A stretch of DNA of 64,000 nucleotides from JACVRN01 sp036389255 (GTDB taxonomy: Bacteria; Acidobacteriota; Blastocatellia; Pyrinomonadales; Pyrinomonadaceae). The stretch lies in NCBI GenBank assembly GCA_036389255.1, contig DASVQI010000009.1:13664-77663 (forward strand), read 5' to 3'. Position numbers and translations under genes: made by a program. Position 1 is the first letter of the stretch. Every line of letters begins with the position of its first letter. Below are positions 33,117-40,408 of the stretch, in pieces. The notes under the pieces were generated by a model, which did not search any database, was not told the origin of the DNA, and saw only the letters and a program-made list of their open reading frames with translations.

Positions 33117-34691
33117 TTAATTGTTAGCGTCGGCCTGAGCCCGTTCCCGTTCCTTGAGGACGCGGCGCAGGATTTTGCCGGAAGCGGTTTTGGGAATCTG
33201 GTCTATTATCTCAAGGCGTCGAATCTTCTTGTGCGGCGCGACGCGCTCGGCCACGAACTCCTTAATCTCATCGGGCGAGACTTCGCCCTTGAGCACCACG
33301 AAAGCCTTTGGGACTTCGCCTGCTTCCTCGTCCGGGCTCGGAATGACTGCGGCGTCAGCTATGGCCGGGTGCGAGAGAAGTATGGCTTCCAGCTCTGCGG
33401 GCGCAACCTGAAAGCCCTTGTACTTAATCAACTCCTTGACCCGGTCAACTATAAAGAGATGGCCGCCCTCGTCTACGTAGCCCACGTCGCCCGTGTGCAG
33501 CCAGCCATCTTCGTCAATCGTGGCTCTGGTCGCGTCCGGCTTGTTGTGATAGCCCTTCATCACCTGCGGCCCGCGCACCCAAAGCTCCCCGCGCTTTCCT
33601 ACACCGAGCGCCTCGCCCGTATCAACGTCAACCAGCTTTGCCTCCGTATTCGGCACGCACACCCCCACAGAGCCGTGCTTTATATTTCCCTCGTCGCTCC
33701 CCGTGCAGTGCGTGGCCGGGCTAGCCTCCGTCATGCCGTAGCCCTGCCTGACCCGGCAATTCAGCCGCTCGATGCAGGCCACGGTGATGGCTTCGCCAAG
33801 TGGCGCAGCGCCGGAAAAGATTGTGCGAAGATTTGAGAGGTCGTAGCTACCCACCGACGGATGCTTCGATAGGGCGAGCATAATCGGCGGCACAACGTGC
33901 GCGAACGTCACACGGTATTCCTGCAACAGCCGTAGAAAATCCTCAAGCTCGAAGCGCGGCACAGTCACTATGGTTGAGCCCTTGTAAAGTCCAAGGTTGA
34001 GTATGACCATCAGGCCGTAGATGTGAAAGAGCGGGAGGACACAAATCAGATTGTCACTCTCATCGAAGAGACGCATCTGCTCCATCTGGCACATGTTCGA
34101 AACCAGATTGTGGTGCGTGAGCATGACTCCCTTCGGCAGCCCGGTTGTCCCGCTAGAAAACGGAAGCGCGCAGATGTCTTCGCGCGGATTTATGGAAGCA
34201 GGCGGCACGCGCTCGTCCCGTTCGAACAGAGAGTCGAACGAAGTTGCGCCTTCGGCTTCACCGAAGACGAAGATTTCCTCCACCTTCGTCTCAGTCGCAG
34301 CTTCCAGCGCCTTGTCCAGCAGCGCGGGTACCGTCACCAGATACTTCGCGCCCGCGTCCTTTAACTGGTGTGCGACCTCTTCGGCCGTGTAAAGCGGATT
34401 GATGGTCGTGACGACGCCGCCCAGGTGAGATGCCGCATGAAAAGCTATGGCGTATTCGGGGATGTTGGGGCTGAAGATGGCCAGGCAGTCGCCTTTTCCA
34501 AAATCTCTGCGATGAAGACTTGCGGCGGCGCGTTCTATCTTCTCCGCAAGCTCGCCATAAGTCAGGGTGCGCCCGCTTAAGCCTTCAACCAGCGCGGCCT
34601 TGTAGGCGTAACGCCGGGCGCTCTCCAGAATCAGCGCAGTCAGCGACCCTTCGGGAATCGCAATCTCCGCTAAGGGGCTGCGGAAGATCAT
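33117..34691 (-). CDS. Long-chain-fatty-acid/4-coumarate-CoA ligase-like AMP-forming synthetase
   Basis: The 524-residue protein belongs to the ANL superfamily, which activates a carboxylic acid as an acyl-AMP and transfers it to CoA. Motifs in order: the P-loop CALPFSSGTTGLPKGVMLTH, YGMTEASPATHC (adenine and acid site), GELWVRGPQVMKGYHNKP, WLHTGDVGYVDEGGHLFIVD (hinge), RVKELIKYKGFQVAPAELE, and the catalytic lysine in PKTASGKILRRVL. The GMTEASP and LIKYKGFQVAPAELE sequences resemble plant-type 4-coumarate-CoA ligases and bacterial acyl-CoA synthetases, but the acid substrate cannot be read safely. AAAGGAG precedes the ATG at 34691. It probably forms an operon with the M28 peptidase. Confidence 0.88.
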   Translation of the reverse strand: MIFRSPLAEIAIPEGSLTALILESARRYAYKAALVEGLSGRTLTYGELAEKIERAAASLHRRDFGKGDCLAIFSPNIPEYAIAFHAASHLGGVVTTINPLYTAEEVAHQLKDAGAKYLVTVPALLDKALEAATETKVEEIFVFGEAEGATSFDSLFERDERVPPASINPREDICALPFSSGTTGLPKGVMLTHHNLVSNMCQMEQMRLFDESDNLICVLPLFHIYGLMVILNLGLYKGSTIVTVPRFELEDFLRLLQEYRVTFAHVVPPIMLALSKHPSVGSYDLSNLRTIFSGAAPLGEAITVACIERLNCRVRQGYGMTEASPATHCTGSDEGNIKHGSVGVCVPNTEAKLVDVDTGEALGVGKRGELWVRGPQVMKGYHNKPDATRATIDEDGWLHTGDVGYVDEGGHLFIVDRVKELIKYKGFQVAPAELEAILLSHPAIADAAVIPSPDEEAGEVPKAFVVLKGEVSPDEIKEFVAERVAPHKKIRRLEIIDQIPKTASGKILRRVLKERERAQADANN

Positions 34692-34755
34692 ACGTTTCTC
34701 CTTTCTCTTCGCCGGTAGGAGCTTTGGAATTGCGCGGGTAGTTATAACACAAAAG

Positions 34756-34819
34756 CAGTTTCCAGTTTTCAGTAAAAAGCAGACTCGTCTTCCTGTTGAA
34801 AACTGAAAACCGAGAACTG
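34756..34819. repeat. Inverted repeat of CAGTTTTC units
   Basis: CAGTTTCCAGTTTTCAGT in the left part (from 34756) pairs imperfectly with the right arm ending at 34819 (AACTGAAAACCGAGAACTG). Both arms are degenerate tandem repeats of CAGTTTTC. It lies immediately downstream of the anti-sigma factor gene stop on the minus strand. Confidence 0.8.
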
Positions 34820-34822
34820 TCT

Positions 34823-36085
34823 TTAATAGATGTGATAGGCTCTGCCGCCGACTACGACTATGACATCGCCGCCGAGTGAGCTTGAGACTGTGCCAATGAT
34901 GGGCGCGTCCGCCACCAGCGCACGGTACTGCTCCGAGCCGCGCCTGACCCTAGTGGCCGAGCGGGAAGAGTTGTAAGAGGTATCCACCCAAACGCCGTTC
35001 TGTTGGCGAAATCTTTTTCCGGCGACCGTGCGCGTCGGAGAAGAGTCTTCGTCAGCGCCAGCCGTATCCCGCCGGGCGCGACCGACCACCGTCGCGGGCG
35101 CTCTCCTTGCCGCCTCCTTCTTCTGCCGCTCCTCGTTGGTGCTGTCGGTCGTAGCGGCAAGCCCGGCGCTGCTGTTCTCAGGTTCCCTGCTCTGGCTCCT
35201 GCGTCCGGTTCCCGAAGCGGCCCCGGCTTGCGCGCCGCCAAAGGTCGCGTCGTTGCTCTCACGTCTATTCTGATTTATGAACCCTGAGTTGTCCCGCTCT
35301 TTCCCGGCTTCTACGGACTTATCAGCCGGTGCGGCAGCCTGCGCTGGCGGCTGCGTCTGCTTTACCTCACTCTCCTGAACAGTAGCCGGAGCCGGAGCGT
35401 TCGCGGGTGCGTCCGCCCCTCTGCGCGTATCGGATGCGCTCAATCCGTCGGGCTGCGTGGATGTAGTCGTCGTGCCCGTTTCCCTCGGAGCCTGTGAAGC
35501 GGGGCCTGCGGCTTCCGGCGCAGCGTTGCCTGTACCTGCGCTCACAGGAGCAGGCTGATTAGCACTGGCGCTGTTGGAAGTTCCGGCGCTTGCCGGTGGC
35601 TCACTCTGTTTCGCGTCTCTGTTCGGAGCCTGCTCTGCCGTCTCCGCATCTTTTCGGGAAACTAAAGAAGGGATTTCGCGGTTGCGCGTCACGACTACGA
35701 AGATTATTGAAGCGAAGGCGACAAGGGCCAGCACAGGCGCTGCGTAGCGCAAGACCGGCGGCGATAGCAGAGCGGCAAACCATTCACGCCACGAGCGAGA
35801 CGGCGTCTCTAAGGTCTGCGCTACAGTACCGGGCTCTTCGGCTTCAACGGCTGACGACAGTACAAGCTCCGTGACTATCTTTCGGCATGAATCACAGTCC
35901 GCCAGATGCAGCATGTAGCGCGAGCGCGACGCGTCCGGAAGAGCGCCTTCCGCATACGCGCTCAGCTCGTCCGCGTCCATGTGCGGCGATTCGGGTTTCG
36001 CGCTGGCATCTGCCAGACCTGAAGCGCCGCGCCGCGCATGACGGCGCAACAACACGTTCATCTCTTTGTCGGAATCGTGATTCAT
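34823..36085 (-). CDS. Membrane anti-sigma factor with zinc-finger (ZAS) domain
   Basis: I start at ATG 36085, giving 420 residues. Near the N-terminus MDADELSAYAEGALPDA and the HxxxCxxC motif in MLHLADCDSCRKIV (His60, Cys64, Cys67) identify a zinc-binding anti-sigma domain that would sequester the sigma factor encoded 100 nt upstream. A TM helix follows at about residues 112-132 (RYAAPVLALVAFASIIFVVV). The rest, about 280 residues, is periplasmic and mostly low complexity (Ala, Pro, Ser, Thr, Gln, Arg), ending in a short ordered segment with GTVSSSLGGDVIVVVGGRAY. This large disordered part is probably the signal-sensing or cleavage region. The arrangement is sigma gene first, then anti-sigma, same strand. 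Confidence 0.83.
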   Translation of the reverse strand: MNHDSDKEMNVLLRRHARRGASGLADASAKPESPHMDADELSAYAEGALPDASRSRYMLHLADCDSCRKIVTELVLSSAVEAEEPGTVAQTLETPSRSWREWFAALLSPPVLRYAAPVLALVAFASIIFVVVTRNREIPSLVSRKDAETAEQAPNRDAKQSEPPASAGTSNSASANQPAPVSAGTGNAAPEAAGPASQAPRETGTTTTSTQPDGLSASDTRRGADAPANAPAPATVQESEVKQTQPPAQAAAPADKSVEAGKERDNSGFINQNRRESNDATFGGAQAGAASGTGRRSQSREPENSSAGLAATTDSTNEERQKKEAARRAPATVVGRARRDTAGADEDSSPTRTVAGKRFRQQNGVWVDTSYNSSRSATRVRRGSEQYRALVADAPIIGTVSSSLGGDVIVVVGGRAYHIY

Positions 36086-36184
36086 CAAAACATGCGTGCC
36101 CGCGCTTGCCCCTCAATCTTTCGCGCGGTCTGTTTCTAGAACGCTCGGCTGCTCTTTTGCTTGCAGCCCTCCATTATCAAGCCC

Positions 36185-37138
36185 CTATTCGCTCTGCGGC
36201 GCTCTCTGCTCGCCTTTCGCCTTCTCGCTCGTGAGCATCAGCTCAAGGTCGCTCTCAAGATGCGTCGCGGCCTCGCTCAAAGAGCGAGTCGTTTCGACTT
36301 CCGTCCACCCGTGCTCTTTCATCAAAATGCTTTCGACCCTTGAACGAACTTCCCCGTGTATGCGTGTCAGACGGCGGCTGGCGGTCGCTTCATGCACGCC
36401 CATCACGGCCCCCGCTTCACGAAGCTTGAGGCCGTCGAAATAGTATAGCTTCACCAGCAGCCTGTCTTCCGGCGCAAGCTCCCTCATGGCTCTGGCCAGC
36501 GCCTCTTCGACATCGTGCGCGGCGCTTCTTTCCGAGAAGGCGTGCTCCGGGTCGGGTGAAGCGTGCGTGATGCTGAAACCGCTTTCGACGTGTGCGCCCT
36601 GCGCCAGCTTATCAAAATCCGCGTCCTCTTCCGTCTGAACCAGCCGCGACTGGCGGCGGTGCTGGTCTACGGCCAGTTGGCCCACGACCGCGCGCAGCCA
36701 GCCTCCCAGACTCCCGCGCCCCGAATAGTAAGCAATCTTGCCCGAAGGCTGCCCGTCCTCGCGTACTCGCAGGCCGTGCAGCTCCGCCCAGATGGATTGC
36801 GCAAGGTCTTCCGCCGCGTCCTCGTTGGAAGCGGTGCTTCTGGCGGCTGCGCGCACCGTAGATTCATAGCGCCCCACAAGGTCGCCCCAGGCGGACTGGT
36901 CGCCGCGCTCGCAGGCTACTATCAAGCAGAGGTCGTCAGCGTGAAGCGCGTCAACAAAGCCCGTGACCTCTTCTGCCGAAGCCTCCGCATCGCCTGAGAA
37001 GAGATACTTGTCCAGACTCTTGCGCACGCGCGGCGCAAGGTCGGAGACTTTCAGGGAACGAGCATCAGCCGCACGCTGTATGAGGCGCGCTGTCGCTTCG
37101 GCCACGAGTCTCTCGATTTGTGGGTCTGCTCTCTTCAC
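36185..37138 (-). CDS. ECF-type RNA polymerase sigma factor
   Basis: The 317-residue protein contains sigma region 2 (IVACERGDQSAWGDLVGRYE; ASNEDAAEDLAQSIWAEL) and region 4 (ALARAMRELAPEDRLLVKLY; DGLKLREAGAVMGVHEATAS), the minimal set of an extracytoplasmic-function sigma factor. It directs RNA polymerase to a small regulon when released by its anti-sigma factor, encoded downstream. About 70 residues N-terminal to region 2 and 45 after region 4 are extra compared with typical 180-200-residue ECF factors. The start is a GTG at 37138 without a clear Shine-Dalgarno, and I found no better start in frame. Confidence 0.85.
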   Translation of the reverse strand: MKRADPQIERLVAEATARLIQRAADARSLKVSDLAPRVRKSLDKYLFSGDAEASAEEVTGFVDALHADDLCLIVACERGDQSAWGDLVGRYESTVRAAARSTASNEDAAEDLAQSIWAELHGLRVREDGQPSGKIAYYSGRGSLGGWLRAVVGQLAVDQHRRQSRLVQTEEDADFDKLAQGAHVESGFSITHASPDPEHAFSERSAAHDVEEALARAMRELAPEDRLLVKLYYFDGLKLREAGAVMGVHEATASRRLTRIHGEVRSRVESILMKEHGWTEVETTRSLSEAATHLESDLELMLTSEKAKGEQRAPQSE

Positions 37139-37293
37139 AGGGGATTTCGACTTCGGGAAGCCTGCCTGAACTCTTCTCCGGCCCGGCTATGCTATCACGA
37201 ACGGCTCTCTTTACACCCTTCTTCTCTAAAGTTTAAGCCCCGGCCCATCGCTCAACTGAGATGCTCTAAACAATGCACAGGGAGGCTTTTGAC

Positions 37294-37376
37294 AATGCAG
37301 AAGTCAGAATGCAGAATGATGAATTGAAGACAGCTCTGCTTTCCATTCATCATTGCGGCAGTCTGACTTCTGCACT
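37294..37376. repeat. Inverted repeat of AATGCAGAAGTCAG units upstream of queE
   Basis: Left arm 37294-37326 and right arm 37344-37376 are largely complementary. Each arm contains two ATGCAGAA-like units. It ends 9 nt before the queE start codon, so it would form a strong hairpin in any transcript entering queE, and readthrough translation across it gives the false N-terminal extension of queE. Confidence 0.85.
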
Positions 37377-37385
37377 GCTTTTATC

Positions 37386-38030
37386 ATGCTTCGCGTTACT
37401 GAAATATTCCGCTCGATTCAGGGCGAGTCAACACACGCGGGCCGGCCATGTTCGTTTGTGCGGCTGACGGGCTGCCCCATGCGCTGCGTCTGGTGCGACA
37501 GCGAGTACACTTTCAAGGGCGGCGAGCAGATGACGATTGAGGAGGTGCTGGAGAAGGTTCACGCCTACGGCTGTCAACTCGTGGAGGTCACGGGCGGCGA
37601 GCCGCTTGCACAGCGCGAGGCTTTCCAGCTTATAGAGCGGCTTTGCGAGGAAGGCTACGAGGTGCTGATAGAGACGGGCGGCTACGTTTCCACAGAGGGC
37701 TTAGACCCGCGCGCTAAAATCATACTCGACGTGAAGTGTCCCGCTTCCGGCGAGGAGGCGCGAAACCACTGGCCTAACCTTGAGCGGCTGCGCGCCGATT
37801 GCGACGAAGTCAAATTCGTAGTAGCAGGGCGCGAGGATTGGGAATATGCGCGGCGCGTGATAGAGCGCTACGACCTTGAGCGGCGAGCGCTGGCCGTGCT
37901 TATCTCGCCTGTCTGGGACGCCGTCAATCTGAAAGAGCTGGCCGATTGGGTTTCGTCTAGCGGGCTGAATGTACGCATGCAGCTACAGATGCACAAGCAG
38001 ATTTGGGGAGCGGAGGCGCGCGGCGTCTGA
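37386..38030 (+). CDS. queE: 7-carboxy-7-deazaguanine synthase
   Basis: QueE is a radical SAM enzyme that contracts the ring of 6-carboxytetrahydropterin to 7-carboxy-7-deazaguanine on the way to preQ0, queuosine and other deazapurines. The 214-residue protein begins MLRVTEIFRSIQGESTHAGR. Its cluster motif is CPMRCVWC (Cys30, Cys34, Cys37), the QueE-type CX3CX2C spacing, and VEVTGGEPLAQ is the glycine-rich SAM motif. I choose ATG 37386 because the upstream extension lies in the inverted repeat. The TGA stop overlaps the ATG of queC by one base (TGATG), so the two are translationally coupled. queD and queF are not in the window. Confidence 0.93.
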   Translation: MLRVTEIFRSIQGESTHAGRPCSFVRLTGCPMRCVWCDSEYTFKGGEQMTIEEVLEKVHAYGCQLVEVTGGEPLAQREAFQLIERLCEEGYEVLIETGGYVSTEGLDPRAKIILDVKCPASGEEARNHWPNLERLRADCDEVKFVVAGREDWEYARRVIERYDLERRALAVLISPVWDAVNLKELADWVSSSGLNVRMQLQMHKQIWGAEARGV

Positions 38031-38758
38031 TGGGCGGATTTGACGAAAGCGCACTTGAGCAGGCTGGCGCTCAGGTTGACGAGACGGAGCCGGGCGGCCT
38101 TGCTGTCTGTCTGGTTTCCGGCGGCATGGACTCCTGCGTCACCGCCGCCATCGCCCGCGAAGAGAATGCAGAGCTTGCCTTTCTTCATGTCTCTTACGGT
38201 CAGCGCACCGAAGGAAGAGAGCGCCGCGCCTTTGAAGAGATAGCAGATTTTTATCACGTTCAGAGACGGCTGGCCGTCTCCATAGAGCATCTGGCCCGTA
38301 TAGGCGGCTCGTCTCTGACGGACGAAGCTATTCCCGTCACCCCTGCTAATCTCTCATCCAGAGAGATACCCACAAGCTACGTCCCTTTTCGTAACGCACA
38401 CCTGCTTTCAATCGCCGTAAGCTGGGCCGAGGTCACGGGCGCTCAGAGAATCTACATAGGCGCTGTAGCCGAAGACTCTTCCGGCTACCCGGATTGTCGG
38501 CCCGAATTTTACGAAGCATTTCAACAGGTCGTTGACAGAGGCACACGCCCGGAAACGCGCATAGAAATCGTCACACCTGTCATACACATGCTGAAATCCG
38601 AGATAGTTCAACAAGGCTTTAAGCTCAACGCGCCGCTCGCTCTGACATGGTCTTGCTACAGCGCAGATGAGCGAGCCTGCGGTCGCTGCGATTCGTGCGC
38701 GCTCAGGCTCAGAGCATTCGAGGCTGCGGGCGCGCCAGACCCTATCCTATATGCTTGA
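38030..38758 (+). CDS. queC: 7-cyano-7-deazaguanine synthase
   Basis: QueC converts 7-carboxy-7-deazaguanine to preQ0 using ATP and ammonia. The 242-residue protein has the PP-loop SGGMDS at about residues 30-35, the HVSYGQRTEGRERRAFEEIA helix, ITSYVPFRN-like segment (PTSYVPFRNAHLLSIAVSWA), DSSGYPDCRPEFYEAF, and the C-terminal zinc site with CGRCDSC plus an earlier Cys in WSCYSAD. ATG 38030 overlaps the queE stop. The N-terminus before the PP-loop is about 20 residues longer than usual. A promoter for the next gene overlaps its stop codon. Confidence 0.94.
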   Translation: MGGFDESALEQAGAQVDETEPGGLAVCLVSGGMDSCVTAAIAREENAELAFLHVSYGQRTEGRERRAFEEIADFYHVQRRLAVSIEHLARIGGSSLTDEAIPVTPANLSSREIPTSYVPFRNAHLLSIAVSWAEVTGAQRIYIGAVAEDSSGYPDCRPEFYEAFQQVVDRGTRPETRIEIVTPVIHMLKSEIVQQGFKLNAPLALTWSCYSADERACGRCDSCALRLRAFEAAGAPDPILYA

Positions 38759-38783
38759 CACGGCATGTCTTGAGCGCTAATGT
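38755..38783 (+). promoter_or_regulatory. Sigma-70 promoter of downstream TPR gene
   Basis: TTGACA (38755-38760) overlaps the queC stop codon and is followed at exactly 17 nt by TAATGT (38778-38783). The next start codon is at 38887, giving a leader of about 100 nt. Confidence 0.7.
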
Positions 38784-38886
38784 GAGGCCGTTTCAGGATA
38801 GCCGAACACAACCCATTTCTCCCGCTTGGCATCCTAGTCAAGTCTTCTATGTAGGGGACTTGTTACAACTCTGGAGGAATCATTCG

Positions 38887-40155
38887 ATGCGTCGTCAACA
38901 CTTATTTACTTCACTTGCAGCTATCGCCGTGTTGCTCTTCGGCTCGGTCATGGCCTCCGCGCAGGTCGCAGAAATGCGCGGCGTGGTGGTAACGAAAGGA
39001 GCGGACGGTAAAAACGTCCCTGTGCCCGGTGCGATTATAGATATTTACCGCACGGACATGAAAGCTAAATACGAAACCAAGACCGACAGTAAGGGCAACT
39101 TTGTATTTGCCGGCCTTCCTTTCATAGGGACTTACCTTGTCGTGGCGAGCGCCCCGAGTTTCCGTCCTCAATACTTTGCCGGGGTAAAGGTCAGCACCGG
39201 ACAACAGGTTAGCTTCCTGCTCGAGGCTGGCGACGGCAGCCGTCCGACCGAAGAGGAGGCTCGCATGGCGGCGGCGAGCGGCCCCGGAGCCAGCGCGGAG
39301 GATAAAGCCAAGGCTGAAGAACTTCGACGTAAAAACGAAGAGATTCAAAGAAGCAACGAGAAGAACGTCAAAATTAACGAAGTAGTCGGGCGTACCTTTA
39401 AGGCCGGGAACGAAGCTCTCAAGGCCAAACGCTACGATGAAGCCATTGCCAGCTACAACGAGGGCTTGGCGGCTGACCCGGAACAAATCGCACTCCTGAC
39501 TAATAAATCCTTCGCGCTCATACAGCGCGGCGTGCAAAGATACAATGACGCACTGAAAATCTCGGACGAGGCAGGACAGACAGCAGCCAGAGATTCTGCC
39601 AAAAAGGATTGGAGCGAGGCCGCAGACGCAAGCTCCAAGGCCGTGACCTTGGTTAAATCCCAGCCCGCAGGGGACACAGCCGAGCAGCAGAAGAATCAGG
39701 TTGCCAACAAGCTTTTGGCTCTCTTGGCCCGTTCCGAAGCCATGAGATTCGTCGCCAGCAAGGTTGACCCCTCAAAAGCGGATGAGGCTTTTGCGGCCCT
39801 GCAAGAATATGCTGCCGCCGAGACTGACCCGGTAAAGAAGCTTAAAGCTCAAGTGGATGCCGCACAGGTCTATTTCGACGCCAATAACCCGGCCAAAGCC
39901 GCCGAAGCCTTCCAGACCCTTCTGGCCTCGAATCCGGACAATCTGGATGCGACGCTGGGCGCTGGCCTCGCACTCTTTGCCACTGGTGACAAGAGCAAAT
40001 ATCAGGAGGCCGCAAACTATTTGCAGCGCTTTGTAGATAAGGCACCTGACACACATCCCCTTAAGGCTTCGGCCAAGGAGTCTCTTGATTACTTAAGGAC
40101 TCAGGAGAAAGTACAGCCGCAGCGTACTACCGGCGGCTCACGCCGTCGCGGATAA
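38887..40155 (+). CDS. Secreted TPR protein with carboxypeptidase-regulatory-like domain
   Basis: I start at ATG 38887 (GGAGGA about 10 nt upstream), giving 422 residues. The signal peptide is HLFTSLAAIAVLLFGSVMAS with cleavage near ASAQ. Residues about 25-115 form a CarboxypepD_reg-like beta domain (MRGVVVTKGADGKNVPVPGA; TKTDSKGNFVFAGLPFIGTY). A charged helical linker is followed by TPRs: AGNEALKAKRYDEAIASYNE, AAQVYFDANNPAKAAEAFQT and GDKSKYQEAANYLQRFVDKA. The protein ends in a basic GGSRRRG tail. This combination is common in Acidobacteria and is presumed to work in envelope assembly or polysaccharide/peptide handling, without proof. It has its own promoter and a strong terminator. Confidence 0.83.
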   Translation: MRRQHLFTSLAAIAVLLFGSVMASAQVAEMRGVVVTKGADGKNVPVPGAIIDIYRTDMKAKYETKTDSKGNFVFAGLPFIGTYLVVASAPSFRPQYFAGVKVSTGQQVSFLLEAGDGSRPTEEEARMAAASGPGASAEDKAKAEELRRKNEEIQRSNEKNVKINEVVGRTFKAGNEALKAKRYDEAIASYNEGLAADPEQIALLTNKSFALIQRGVQRYNDALKISDEAGQTAARDSAKKDWSEAADASSKAVTLVKSQPAGDTAEQQKNQVANKLLALLARSEAMRFVASKVDPSKADEAFAALQEYAAAETDPVKKLKAQVDAAQVYFDANNPAKAAEAFQTLLASNPDNLDATLGAGLALFATGDKSKYQEAANYLQRFVDKAPDTHPLKASAKESLDYLRTQEKVQPQRTTGGSRRRG

Positions 40156-40173
40156 CTTTCGCCCCTCCTTTTT

Positions 40174-40215
40174 CAGAAAAGCCCCGGTGGAACCTTTTTC
40201 ACCGGGGTTTTTCTG
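40174..40215 (+). terminator. Rho-independent terminator
   Basis: A 16-bp stem (CAGAAAAGCCCCGGTG 40174-40189 with CACCGGGGTTTTTCTG 40200-40215, one G-T wobble) with a 10-nt loop. The GC-rich core CCCCGGTG/CACCGGGG is followed by TTTTT. It terminates the TPR gene before the pil promoter. Confidence 0.9.
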
Positions 40216-40240
40216 CGTCATTTTGACCGCAAAACTCATC

Positions 40241-40269
40241 TTGACACAACACTGTTTAAGCGGTAATAT
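40241..40269 (+). promoter_or_regulatory. Sigma-70 promoter of the pil operon
   Basis: TTGACA (40241-40246), a 17-nt spacer and TAATAT (40264-40269), five of six to the consensus -10. The pilB start is at 40409, so the leader is about 130 nt. Confidence 0.8.
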
Positions 40270-40408
40270 ACTTGCCGCAACGGTGTTTAGCGCCGTTTGT
40301 TATAGCAGATGCGCGTAGGTTGTGCGGCCATCGTTGCAGCCGCTCCGCAATTCTCTAAACCGCCCGCCTTTGAACCAGTGTTCGCTAATAACCTTTGGTA
40401 ATTCATAA

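Noticed and set aside
37139..37385. preQ1 riboswitch upstream of queE
   Set aside because: The region is dominated by a long inverted repeat; no H-type pseudoknot pattern or conserved preQ1 aptamer bases were seen.
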